From Hyphochytrium catenoides (lineage: Eukaryota > Sar > Hyphochytriomycetes > Hyphochytriales > Hyphochytriaceae), in NCBI GenBank assembly GCA_900088475.1, contig FLMG01000941.1, positions 171,351 through 217,803 of the forward strand: a stretch of DNA of 46,453 bases, given 5' to 3'. Below, piece by piece: positions 35,144-45,913 of the stretch. The notes under the pieces are model-generated. The model worked only from the letters and a program-made list of their open reading frames with translations. It had not been told where the DNA came from and searched no databases. A program made the position numbers and the translations under genes. Within the stretch, counting starts at the first letter, position 1; every line of letters begins with the position of its first letter.

Positions 35144-37493
35144 ATGGCGTCGGGGTCAGAGCCTCCACCGCCTTCTCCTCCTGTCTTCGTTCACGGCCAT
35201 TCCTATGATCCCAAACTGCACAGTGGCGCTCCTCTCCTGTATCACGCGCCTTCAGAGGGAGCCGTCCCTCGCCCACGGCATCAGACGATGGCGCTAGACG
35301 GGCCTGTGGAAGAAGAGACTCAGTTGCAGACAGTGCTCTTCCAGGTGCAGACGGCGCTAAAGACAGATCTAGGACTGATCGAGAAGCTGATACCTTTGCA
35401 GAAAGACAACCCAAGCCCTGAAAAAGTTTTGATCTTTCACTCTCCGGACTACCATGAGCGCTCTAGACTGCTAATTATTATGTCCAATCAGTATCCAGGC
35501 ATCTGGAGCCGCAGTCTCATCTCTAAGGGCGTCAATGACAGCGGGTCTATGATGCCTTACCTTAAAAAAGCGAGGAGAGAAGGCTATGGAGTCATTGTTC
35601 TCAATCCAGCAGGAGCGGCAGACGCTGCCCGCCTCTTCGGTGTGCAGTTCAAGGGCAAAACAGCAGCGGATGTCCATGTAGAGATTGTATGGGACGAGCT
35701 AGTGAAGCCTCTCGCTTGTGATCTGTACGTGTTGGGCTATGCAAGGGGAGGCCAGTACGTCAAGCATCTGGTGCAGTATGATGGGGGAGAAGGGGCATTG
35801 GAAGACAGACTGAGGGCCATCGCTCTTATAGAAAGCAGTCACATGATGACCAAGCAGGATTCAGACTTCGTCCGGTCCGTCTTCTCATCCAAGGCCACGG
35901 CGTGGATGAAGGATGATCACGAGATAGGGTCATTAATCTCAGATAAGTATCGCCTGGGCTGCACATGTTTGTCATCAGGACCAGTTCAAGCCTTCAAGGA
36001 CAGCAAGAACTCTGCCTGGATTATCAACCAGGTAGGAAAACTCTGCCAAGGAGGAGTATGGCTCGTCCCGGTAGCGGAGCAACGCCCTAACTCCTGTGAA
36101 GCTTGATCGTCTTCTCTTTCTTCTTCTACTGCTTATTTGACTTTGCGTTCTCTCTCTCCTTCGGCGGCATGAGCAGGTTCTTGTTCAGGTCTTTCTCTCC
36201 TTCGAAGCGAGATTTGATGGCGAGCGCAACTCTTCATCATCCAGCTCGCAGCGATCGTCCAAGCCCGAGAACACTGAGAGTATCGAGCGGCTCGTGGGAA
36301 AGGTAACGCTGCGCTCTTGCGCTTGCATGATGTCTGCAAATTGCTATCTTTTGACTTTTCAATGTTCAACCTCGTACATGCACCCCTTAGTAGCCCTTCC
36401 ACTTATTGTTTCAGAGCTGCGCTCTCAACCTCGTCCTCACAACGCCTGGGATGTGCCACTCATCTTGTTTTGACACAGATCAAGCGCCGTCTGGTGCATG
36501 ACTATAGTTTCCGGAAGTACCAAGTCCCTCTGGCGCGAGATGGCACAGGCGCTCTACAGCAGGTTCCTCTGCTAGTCACCTCCAATTATAAAACAAGCAA
36601 GAAGATCCTTGTTATCTTCTCCAGCAGCTTCATGGGCGTCTGGAGTCGCTCCGCACTTTTGGAGGGAGATGAAGGAGCAGGCAGCATGCTGCAGTTCATC
36701 CAGGAGGCTTCCTCTCTCTCCTTCGCCATCATTATCGCCAACTTCTACGAAGTGGTGGACGTGGCGCGGCTAAGTGGCTCGATGAGCTGTGCCACGGCTA
36801 TCGACAACCACATCAAGATCATCTGGGAAGACTTCGTGAGCCAGAACCCCTCCGCAGACCTTTTCTTCTTTGGCTTCTCGAAGGGCGGACAGTATTTGAA
36901 ACGATTTATCGAGGTAAGGGCAAAAGATGTACTGAAGCAAGGGGTTGGGGGCTCCTTCGACGAACTTTTCGTTTTCGAAGTTAACAGCAGAACCTGCCGT
37001 GTGCCACTCTACGTTCTGATCACCTTGGTAGGTCTACGACCGCAGTGAAGAGTTAAACCAGCGCGTGCGGGCAATCGCCTTCCTAGAAAGTAGTCACTGG
37101 GTGGACTTCAAGGATACATACTATGTCAGGCATATGCTTGCCAGAAAGGCGGTGGCATGGGTTCTATCAAGGTATGTGGCTGGTGCCTCCTGCCTAGTCT
37201 CTGCTTCGGCTGGTCAGCACATTGCTCGAGGCCCTGTGCTTGCTTCTGTAGCCTCTTAAGCTTAGATCGTCAGCTAACAGCGGTCACACTTTACTTCTCA
37301 TTCCTCCCACAGAAAACCCCCTGCCACAAAGCTTACCGACTACCAGCGCACCCTGGGATGTGTTACTCTTTCTGCGGGTGAGCTTTCGAACATCAGTGGG
37401 AACTACGTCTACCTGATGCAGAGCGTCCTCCCCATGCTCTTTGGAGCATTTCTCGCTAGGCTCGGGCCGTCTGTAGCTTCACAGCTGGCTAAG
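35144..37493 (+). CDS. Tandem Arb2-like (FAM172-type) domain protein; 3' end may fuse to kinase
   Basis: Five exons (35144-36031, 36189-36302, 36479-36913, 37032-37171, 37313-37493; all GT-AG, phases match) encode 586 residues that are still open at the end. Two homologous Arb2-like alpha/beta-hydrolase folds follow each other (residues about 45-300 and 330-570). Parallel motifs include GIWSRSLI / GVWSRSAL, VEIVWDELV / IKIIWEDFV, GYARGGQYVKHL / GFSKGGQYLKRF and RAIALIESSH / RAIAFLESSH. The nucleophile-elbow Ser is present in the second copy (GFSKGG, 36872) but Ala in the first (GYARGG, 35735), so copy 1 may be catalytically dead. Arb2-type domains are linked to heterochromatin or RNA silencing in other eukaryotes; the role here is unknown. 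Either translation stops at TAA 37521-37523 without splicing, or the donor GTGAGC at 37494 joins, in phase 0, the zinc-finger exon at 37827. Confidence 0.78.
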
Positions 37494-37826
37494 GTGAGCA
37501 GGACATTGAGGAGGAGAGGTTAACGAGGGATGTATCTAGATAGTTCAAAGGAAAGGCATGTGGTAGGGACTAGATAGCTTCGGATCTTCGTCAAAGTATT
37601 ACCGCTTATCTATGCCTACTTAGTTCTTCATATTTGTGTTGCTGGCTATCTATGTTCGTGCCGCTTGCCGCCTTGACCTCGCGTTCTCAGATCTGCAGGC
37701 GCCGTTTCAACCTCAAACTAAAGTTTCGCGGCTCTGTTCATCGCTGACTCCGCTCTTTCTAAATGTCTCTTCGCCGTCTTCAAACCTTGCTGCTCGATAC
37801 TATTCTTTTTCCCGGCGTCCCCTTAG

Positions 37827-40310
37827 AAGCAGGCAGGGCGCTGCGCAATTTGTTGCAAACCCTTCAAGCTGTTCACCTCAAAACAGCGATGCAGCTGGTG
37901 CAGGAATGTCTGCTGTGCATATGAAAATATGGAGGTCATGGAGGTGAAGCACTCAAAAGTGAAGCTCTGTCCCGTCTGCAAGGTTCTTCCTCTCCTCATG
38001 AGCGAGGGAGAGTCGTCGTTGGCTGCCTCTTTAGGTCTAGGGGGAGGAGGAGGAAGAGAACCAACGGAGAAAGCAACGAAGGATCATCAGCTGTTTAACA
38101 ACAACAACAATGGAACGAGAAGTGCAATGACTTCTCTGTGTATCCGGCAGCCTTTTGAGGACTCCTCGACTCAATCTACAATGCTGGATGACTTTGAGAT
38201 AGTAAAGCTCATTGGCAAGGGGGCATGCGGGAGAGTGAAGCTTGTTAGAAAGGTGAGGCAACTAAGCGCGCACGCAGGGCTTAGAGTGAGCCATAGACGG
38301 AGACGTAAGAATGGCTATACTGGTCAGAGAGATGGTTGAAGGAAGTAGAGAAGGAGGGAAGGCAGAGAGAGGGGTGTTCAGAGGGTGGGAGTCGGAAATA
38401 GAGACAGATAGCATGTATGAACAGCAGAAAGAGGGAGAGGCAGAGAGAGGAAGAATGTATCGTCTTGTCTCTCACCACCCGCCGTCCTGTTCGAAGCAGA
38501 AAACAGGGAAAGATGAAGGCATGCTGTACGCTATGAAATCTCTGCGGAAGAAGCGCATCGTGGAACTGGGACTGGTAGAGGCTACAAAGTTGGAGAGAAG
38601 GATTATGTCCAGAGTAAGGAGGAAGACTGCCGGTTGCTGGACCTCTCCTACCAAGTTGTCTCCTCCCTCTTACTTCACTAAGAATCCTCTATATGCTCTC
38701 TCCAGCCTTGACGAGCTGTGGGAGGCTTGTTCCTCCTCTCGGACTCATTCTACCTCTCTCTTCTCCGTCTCTCCTTCCTCAAGCATCTCCTCTTTTGCAA
38801 TGGCTAAGGTTGTATGGCCTCCCCCTTCGCTCACTTGCAGACGAACCATCCGTACATTTGTGCCTTGCGGTACGCCTTTCAGACAGAGAGTAAGCTGTAC
38901 CTGCTTCTGGACTACTATCCAGGTGGAAACCTCCTCGATCTTTTGAGAAGAGTCAGACGGAGAGACATCTCGGCACAGCAGATCAGACTCTATCTCGCAG
39001 AGGTGGTGTCCGCTTTGGCACACGTGCATCAGGAGGGCATTATGTACAGGTAACAAGGGTCCTATGAATCTGACCTCCTCCTTTCCTCTCATGACATTTG
39101 GCTGTTCTATCTTCGCTTCGTTGGCCATCATGCTTTGGTCTCTCCCGTATACCTTCCGTTTCTATCCTATTCTCTTTCATCGCCTTATAAACGATCTGGG
39201 CATATCACACAGGGATGTCAAGCTCGAGAATGTCCTAGTAGGAGCTGACGGACACGTCGCCTTAACGGACTTTGGCATGTCGAAAGATCTGAAGCTTTTT
39301 GGAGGGGAAGACAGAGCGACCACCATGCTGGGAACATTTCAGATGATGGCGCCTGATATATTGAATGGCAAAGGGTATACGAAAGCTGTGGACTGGTGGG
39401 CTCTCGGCTGTATGATGTTCGAGCTCATTGGAGGACAGCTGCCCTTCAGGTAACAGAGACAGTAAATTCATGTGTAGCTCTATCGCACGTGCTTTCGTGG
39501 AAAACGGAAAGGAGAGAGAGGGAGAGAGGGTGCTCGGAAAAAGTACCTTCAGCTCAGGAACTGGGGACACGACTTGGTTTGAACTACGAGTAGAAATGGA
39601 AAGAGAGAGACAGAGACAGAGACAGAGACAGAGACAGAGAGGGGCAGAGACCACTGGCGGGAACTTATGGCTGATGATGCGTGGACAGAGAAGATGTACG
39701 TATAGATTCTCTCTGTAGAGGATTAACTCCAAGTGTCTATTCCATCTACAGAGGAAAGAATCACTCAGAAATTGAGAAGGAGATCCGAAACGCGCCTCTA
39801 GTGTTTAATGACCGCTGGAATGGAGATGTTGCTGCTAAGGATCTCGTCATGCGTCTTCTGGATAGGAATGCGTCCTCGCGCATCGGGAGCGGTGCTAACG
39901 GCCATGAGGATGTTATGTCTCATCCCTACTTCAGAGACATTGATTGGGCCGCGCTGATGAGGAAAGAGATTACGTTCCCAGGGCAAGAGGCTTTTGCAGC
40001 GAAGCACATCCGGCCCATGACCACTGAGGATGTGATGGAAGTCTTGATGGCCAGTAGGAATGTTCCAGTGGACACCCCAGACCATGCTGAATCGGTGCTA
40101 GAAAGCCGATTCTCAGAGTTCGAGTTCACACGGCCGAGCTTAGATGAGGGCAACCCCGAGGACGAGGAAGGGCTCAAAGTCTATGGTGAGATTGAAGACT
40201 TGGCAACGACAAAGCAGCTGGTGGAGAATGCGGCGATAGACGAGCTGGAAGAACTCAGGGAGCTAAGCCTGCAGCCCCATGGGCGAAAGGGTAGCCAGCG
40301 GTCGCTGTAG
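37827..40310 (+). CDS. FYVE-like zinc finger plus AGC-type Ser/Thr protein kinase
   Basis: Exons 37827-38252, 38500-38613, 38841-39049, 39213-39449 and 39752-40310 encode 514 residues with an open 5' end. The first exon starts with a Cys-rich finger (RCAICCKPF, RCSWCRNVCC, LCPVC) resembling FYVE/PHD fingers but without a clear sixth ligand. It runs uninterrupted into an N-lobe (LIGKGACGRVKL). Kinase hallmarks: YAMKSL, HPYICAL, YRDVKLEN, DFGMSKD, ATTMLGTFQMMAPD and AVDWWALG. The APE is APD and the usual GTPxY is GTFQM. The C-terminal tail carries FSEFEF (40110-40127), an AGC hydrophobic motif with Glu where many have phospho-Ser/Thr. The in-frame triplet just before 37827 is TAG, so an upstream exon must supply the start. 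The Arb2 gene's last exon ends in the correct phase. If fused, the product has 1100 residues. Confidence 0.82.
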
Positions 40311-41780
40311 ACTAGCAGCCAGCCTTTGATGTGGTTCGCTTGAGAGAGAGATCTCTCTCTCTTCGCTTTTGTAAGCTCCTCAGCTTACGGCAGAGTCATT
40401 TCTCTTTCTGTTATCTCTTGATCTTTCTTCCCTACACTACCCTCTCTCTCTCTCTTTCTTTCTTTCTCTCTCTCTCTCTCTTTTTCTCTTTCCAGTTCAC
40501 TGACTGCCTGCATGCACGCGTTGGTCTGTTCTCTCTATCTCGCCCTATTGTCGCAGTGAAGGTCGATTGGGTTCCAAGAGTTTTTCATCTAAGTTATTAT
40601 GAACTATTGTTTCCTTTCTCGGCGCCTGAAGGAAGGCCCTTCGCTGACTAACACACTGTTCCAAGACTATTGATCAGTGGCACGAGTATCCAGCCACCGG
40701 GTAGAGCCCTTAGTCAGCCTTAGCTCTGTCTCAACTCAGAAACGACAGGCATCTGAGTAATTTAGATTATGGGGCTGGAACTCTACTGGCTGTGGAAAAG
40801 GATAGAGAACAAAAGAACGGTTCTGGGAGGAGACCGGGCCGAAGAATTCTAGTGCTGGGTGGACACAGAAAAGCCATTGACAGCATACGTTTTCTTGTCC
40901 TTCTGATCCTCCCCACCTCCTTATTACCTCTTCCCTGCGCTACCGACGGTACAGGGCTTCAGGTTGAGGATGGACGAGAGATCACACGAGGCTCTCCTGA
41001 GAAGATTGTGCCTCATACTTGGCCTCGTACGTTCATAAAAGTCATTGACCTGAGACGTTGTACACTATCCTGGAGACTCAAGCTAGGGACCAAAGCCTAT
41101 CGCATCTTCTTGAGCCCTCGGACTGGAGAAGAATGACGGCGCCATAGGCTCGCTGCGTGCGCCCAGACGCAGCTTGAAGACACGATGACGATGGAAGGAT
41201 TCTGAGCTTTTGCAGAAGGCAAAGATTCTGACGTGACTCCCAGACAACGATGCCTAGTCTACTTCCCGTATTATTACGGTCGCTAGGGTCCTGATATGTT
41301 AGAACTAGAGCTATCCCGTCGGGTGTATTATTCTGAAGCGTTTCCTTGAGATAAAGAGGAAAGAAGTTGGGGGAGACAGAGTAGGGGTAGAGACACAGTG
41401 CTCTTTACGTTAAAGTAAGGGTAGGCCGAGAGAAAGAGCAAGAATGAGATATGTTTGGAGAGAAGAGAAGATTGTGCGATCTTCAGAACGGAACCGCCCT
41501 GTCCTTCAGAGATCTTCCGCTTCCTCTGGCAAGTTCGGATGCAGATCGCATTCTGAAGCTTTCTGCCTTTCTCTAAGGAACTAAGGCACAAGAGCGCTGA
41601 TTCTCATTCGAGTCACAGGTGACACAGCTTTTCCTAGATATGTTCATCTTGCAATGTCTATCTGTTCCCAGCAGTTCGCTGACCCCCTGCTCATATTGAC
41701 CTCCCCTCGCTCACTTGACTGCATTGTTGATGCTGACCTATCTTCTGCTGAAGTGCGAATTGCAACGTGAAGTCACAAGC
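40311..41780. other. Intergenic region, no recognised gene
   Basis: It contains a CT block (40440-40480) and unrecognised open frames (for example 40792-41136 plus strand). No family resemblance or RNA gene is evident. Confidence 0.5.
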
Positions 41781-43378
41781 ATGGTGTTCAGTAGGACCTT
41801 GGCAAGATCGGCTGTGGCCATTAGGAGAGTAAGTCCAAGACCTAAATGCTCAATTGTGGCCGGGATTCAGGGTTAATCTTCCTAACTCAAGTCCTGCCTG
41901 CCATATCGATGGCTGCTTTAGCCTAGAATGCCATGAATTCACTTCTTACTTGCCTCTCTCCCCTCATCAGGCCGCCGCATCGGGCAAAACGGCAGTTGCA
42001 TTCCGAGCATCAGCCCTTTCGCTGAAGCAGGAGGCTCTTCCTTCACTATCCCTCCTGCCATCTTCTCTTCAATCCTCCTCGTTCACTTCGTTCACCTCAC
42101 CGCTGAGAGACGATGACTTCTCCTACGACTTCACTTCCATCACCTATCCTCCTCCAGAGGCGGCCATTGGAGAGATGGCGCCGTCTTTCTCTGCTCCAGC
42201 GGTGATTGACGGAGAGATCTCCTCTCTTTCCCTTGACGACTTCAGGGGAAAGTGGGTTGTTCTTTTTTTCTATCCCAAGGTAACCAAAGACTGAGCTGCT
42301 CTTCTTTTTTGCTTGGGGATCACCTTACGATCGTTCTTTGGTTATCGGCCCAGAAGAATCGGCTGACATCTCTCGCTAAACCTTTCCGCGTCCGAGGTGA
42401 CGGCTACTGACGGTCCTTCTTCTCTTCCTTACACTCGCTTTTGCTCCGGTTCTCCCCTTACCCACTTTCTTTGTGTTCTAGGACTTCACTTTCGTGTGCC
42501 CGACGGAGATCATCGCCTTTTCTGACAGATCCAAGGAGTTCGAAGCACTCGGCGCACAAGTCATCGCAGCAAGCACTGACACTGAAGAAGTGCATCTTGC
42601 ATGGATCAGGTAAAAGAGAATAAAGAGAGAGAGACACGAGAGGGCAGAGGAGCGGCAGCCGAACTAGATGCTCTGGGACGAGCGGGATGAGTGATAGGAG
42701 GCATATAGTGAATGAGCTTTATAGAGACTGGAGACGCATGTGGGCAGAGAGGCAAAAATTCTCTGTTGTTTCCTCCTCCTCTCTTCCTCCTTCCTCTGTA
42801 ACTCCGACCTCGTTTCTTCATTCGTTCAGAACCCCTCGCAAACAGGGTGGTCTAGGGAAGATGCAGATCCCTATCATCGCAGATACCACCAAGATTATAG
42901 CAGCCAAATATGGAGTGCTCCTTCCCGACCAAGGCGTCGCCCTGCGTGGTCTGTTCCTCATTGACCCTGATGGAGTGCTACAGCAGATCACCATGAACAA
43001 TCTTCCAGTGGGAAGAAGCGTGGAGGAGACGCTGAGACTGCTGCAGGTAAGAAAGGGGGCTTTAAGAAGGGGGCAAAAGGTTAGGGGTGGCTGCCGACAT
43101 CTGGAGAGGAGAAGCTGATACAAGGACCAGGTGAAAGATCGGATGAGAAAGAGACAAGGCCAACATTGAACGCTTAAGTTCGCCACCGTATATAATCCAT
43201 AGAAGGGGATTAGTGTAGCTTGGTCACAAGTTGCATAAGAGCCGGAATCGAGACGAAGAGGAAACACGACAGCTAAGGGCGAAGCACCATTTCCCCTCAG
43301 TGATAGAGATGATAGACTTCATTGGGCTTTGATCTTCCGCATAAGTCTTACATACTTCTTTCTCTTTCGTTGGTTTCT

Positions 43379-43442
<64 letters not shown>

Positions 43443-44293
43443 ACGGTCTCGCGACCCTCTCTTATCTATGTCTCCTCTTTAACGCCATCCTTGGCATGCA
43501 ACTGTTGGATTTAGGCTTTCCAATTCACTCGCGAACACGGAGAAGTCTGCCCAGCAAACTGGACTCCAGGAGCAAAGACGATGGTTCCCAATCCTGAGGA
43601 TAGCATGGTAAACACTCTTGCCTTCCTTGTATCCGGTCGTCTTTGTTGCTATTTGCTGGTCTGTCTGTCTCTCTCTCTCTGTCCCTCTAGAATATGAATT
43701 GTCTCCTTCTGGGAATATGTTTCCGTGTCTATGAGGTCCTGTAGGAGAGACTACTTCTTGGTCTTCCTAGCCCTCCTGCTAACGGGGTTCATCATAGACC
43801 TACTTCGCCTCCGGAGCTACAGAGGCCCAGGAGGAGGAGGCTGCAGCAACCTCGGTGCAAGAGATCACCTCTCCCACTGACTTCAAGGAGGCAGTGAAGG
43901 GAAAGAAGGTTGTCGTCAAGTTCTATGCCCCGTGGTGCGGCAAGTGCCAGCAGATCAAGCCTTACTATGAGAAGCTAGCAGCTGAGAATTCCGACGTGGT
44001 AAGATGTCCTTGCTTGGGATGCGTTATGCTTCTTCGGCATGCCGGCTGCCTCGTGTAGTGGCTGCTCATTGCTTACAACTGATGTAGACAGTCCCTAACC
44101 TTCTACTCTCGTTTGCCCCAACCAGACGTTCTTGGCATGCAATACTGACGACCCTCAGCTGAACCAGCTGTTTGAGGGTTTGGGCATCTCTGCTATGCCT
44201 GCCTTCGTCACCTTCAAAAAGGGCAAGCAGGCTGGAGAACCTATCATTGGCTATAAGAAGAAACCTCTTGCGGAAGCCGTAGAGAAGCTTTAG
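41781..44293 (+). CDS. 2-Cys peroxiredoxin fused to a C-terminal thioredoxin domain
   Basis: Seven exons (41781-41828, 41971-42279, 42482-42609, 42830-43046, 43515-43607, 43798-43998, 44126-44293), all GT-AG and phase-matched, encode 387 residues. Residues 1 to about 50 look like an organelle-targeting peptide ([16 protein letters not shown]). Residues about 85-270 are a typical 2-Cys peroxiredoxin: peroxidatic C125 in DFTFVCPTE, resolving C246 in HGEVCPANW, plus GGLG (168-171) and YF (267-268), the motifs linked to over-oxidation sensitivity in eukaryotic enzymes. After a short acidic linker a thioredoxin domain follows (about 287-387) with WCGKC (311-315) instead of the usual WCGPC. The enzyme should reduce peroxides with its own attached reductant domain, recycled by a thioredoxin or glutathione system. 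Location (mitochondrion or plastid) is undecided. Confidence 0.92.
43379..43444. repeat. Compound (CT)n(CA)n microsatellite in peroxiredoxin intron
   Basis: A pure CT run to 43418 passes directly into a CA run ending at 43444, inside intron 4. Confidence 0.95.
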
Positions 44294-45036
44294 GAGATAG
44301 GAGAGGAATAAAGCTTAACATGACGGCAGACAGTGGAGGAAAGGTTACGTGGGTACCTACATATCCAATGATATAAACCGTGAAAGCGTATTCTTCTTTG
44401 GCACATTTATAGCGGTTGTCGGGCAGTGTCACCCTGAGAATTGCCAAGCGCTACCTAATCGTGGGTTATAGGCTCCTGTAGGGCCCGTCTCCGATTTACT
44501 ATGATCCGCTCTAAGGCGCTAGCGCATAGACTTTATAGTTCCTGGCAGGCTCTTCAAAGCAAAAATCAACTCTAGGGAAGAGGAATCATATCACCAGCAC
44601 CAAGCTTGCTCCCTTTCCCCATTTATCGTCAGAGTTCCCCTCACATTACTCTCTTTGCGGGCACAAAGGCCAAGGCCATGAAAGCTGCCCAACACTTGGA
44701 CAGTCAGGCAAAGTCAAGTCCAAAGAATTGAATCTTCCTATTCACATGCCTAGCTTTAAGAGGAATGTAGAAGTCACACGCAAAACATTCAAACCATACA
44801 GAGACCAGATGCGGATGCTGGCTCGAATAAATAAGGATAGAGAGATAGAGACATAAGAGGGACCTGATATAAATATGCTGACCGCTGGACTCGGCCCATG
44901 ACCTCAAAGATAGGGAGGTTAGACCGGGTGCAAGTCATGAAACAGAGAGAGCCCAAATAGAGCAAAATCAGAGGGTGATGACCCCGGGAGAGAGAGGAAA
45001 AGTCGGGGAGGAGGTCTCCCGCAGTCTCTCCAGCAT
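44294..45036. other. Convergent 3' spacer
   Basis: This lies between the stop codons of the peroxiredoxin-thioredoxin gene and the minus-strand Cys/His-motif gene. No gene is recognised; it is presumably two 3' UTRs. Confidence 0.5.
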
Positions 45037-45913
45037 CTAACTGAACTCCGAGCCCCAGACAGGCAAGCCCAAAAGCTCATCCTCAATGTTGAAGAAGAAC
45101 ATATTGCTGTTCATCAGGTCCTCGGTCACCTCCGACGTAGAAGGTGTAGCGGGTGCTAGAGCACTCTCGTCTGTCTGACATGCAGCGCTCTCGAAGGTAG
45201 GCCGACAGTCAGTCGTCTGTGTCTCTGAAAGCGTGGACAGGTTGATAAGGGAGACAGAACCCTTAATATTCAACCCATCCGTTGACCCAACATCACCCAG
45301 AGGGAAGATCTTCCCATCTGGTATCGGAGAAATCTCTTCCTTGGTAGAAAAGAGAGGAATCTCTTGCAGGAAATCGAAAAGCAGTGAAGGGTTGAGTGGA
45401 TCAAAGTCCACCTTGGGCTCAGGTGCAGGCTCCTCGGACAAAGAAGCCGTGCTCGCATTGCTTGATAGAGACGGGGAGCTTAGCTTCTCAAGAGGAGCAA
45501 TACTCTGCGGGGCGGCCATGGAACTTAGGATAGGCTCAGACTGAACTTTGCGGATCTTGCTCGCGACTGAGCAATCCAGTTGAACGGGCTTTTGAAGGTT
45601 CGACACCAGAGATTGAGTCTCCATTAAAGCTCTCTTTCGTCGGCGGACAGCTCTCTGGATGCGGTTAGCTTGTTGGCGATGGTACTCGCAAAACTTATGA
45701 GGCAAGCCGTTGTCCTTGATCGCGGCCTCTTTCTGGCAGTTGCCTCGGCCATCTGCAGATGACAATGGAAGAAGCGAGAGACAAGGTTAGAAGTGAGAGC
45801 CAGACGTCAAAAGCGAGCTTTTCAACAATTTCCGTACATTTGCAGAGCGTGGCCGAGCGAAGCTGACCATGAGAAGCGCTCTTCTCAACCTTCGCTTTGA
45901 GCTTGATCTCCAT
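45037..45913 (-). CDS. Putative DNA-binding protein with Cys/His motif and basic helix
   Basis: Two exons (45913-45838 and 45752-45037, GT-AG, phase-matched) encode 263 residues. The N-terminus has a C24-x6-C31-x15-C47-x2-H50 motif (LCKYGRGNCQKEA, then KFCEYHRQQANRIQRAVRRRKR) running directly into a basic helix, a pattern suited to zinc-stabilised nucleic-acid binding. The remainder is Ser/Pro/Glu-rich and disordered, with a hydrophobic/acidic C-terminus (MFFFNIEDELLGLPVWG) that looks like an activation motif. I recall similar NG..H..CE.HR..AN..Q motifs from stramenopile proteins, but cannot name a family. An additional upstream exon beyond 45913 is possible. It is probably a transcription factor; confidence in that role is moderate. 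Confidence 0.72.

Noticed and set aside
37636-37947. Plus-strand frame crossing the intron before the FYVE-like exon
   Set aside because: It is in another frame from the zinc finger and kinase and shows no conserved motif; the finger frame with splice acceptor at 37826 explains the region better.
40792-41136. 114-codon plus-strand frame
   Set aside because: No recognisable domain or splice-supported continuation; composition is not distinctive.
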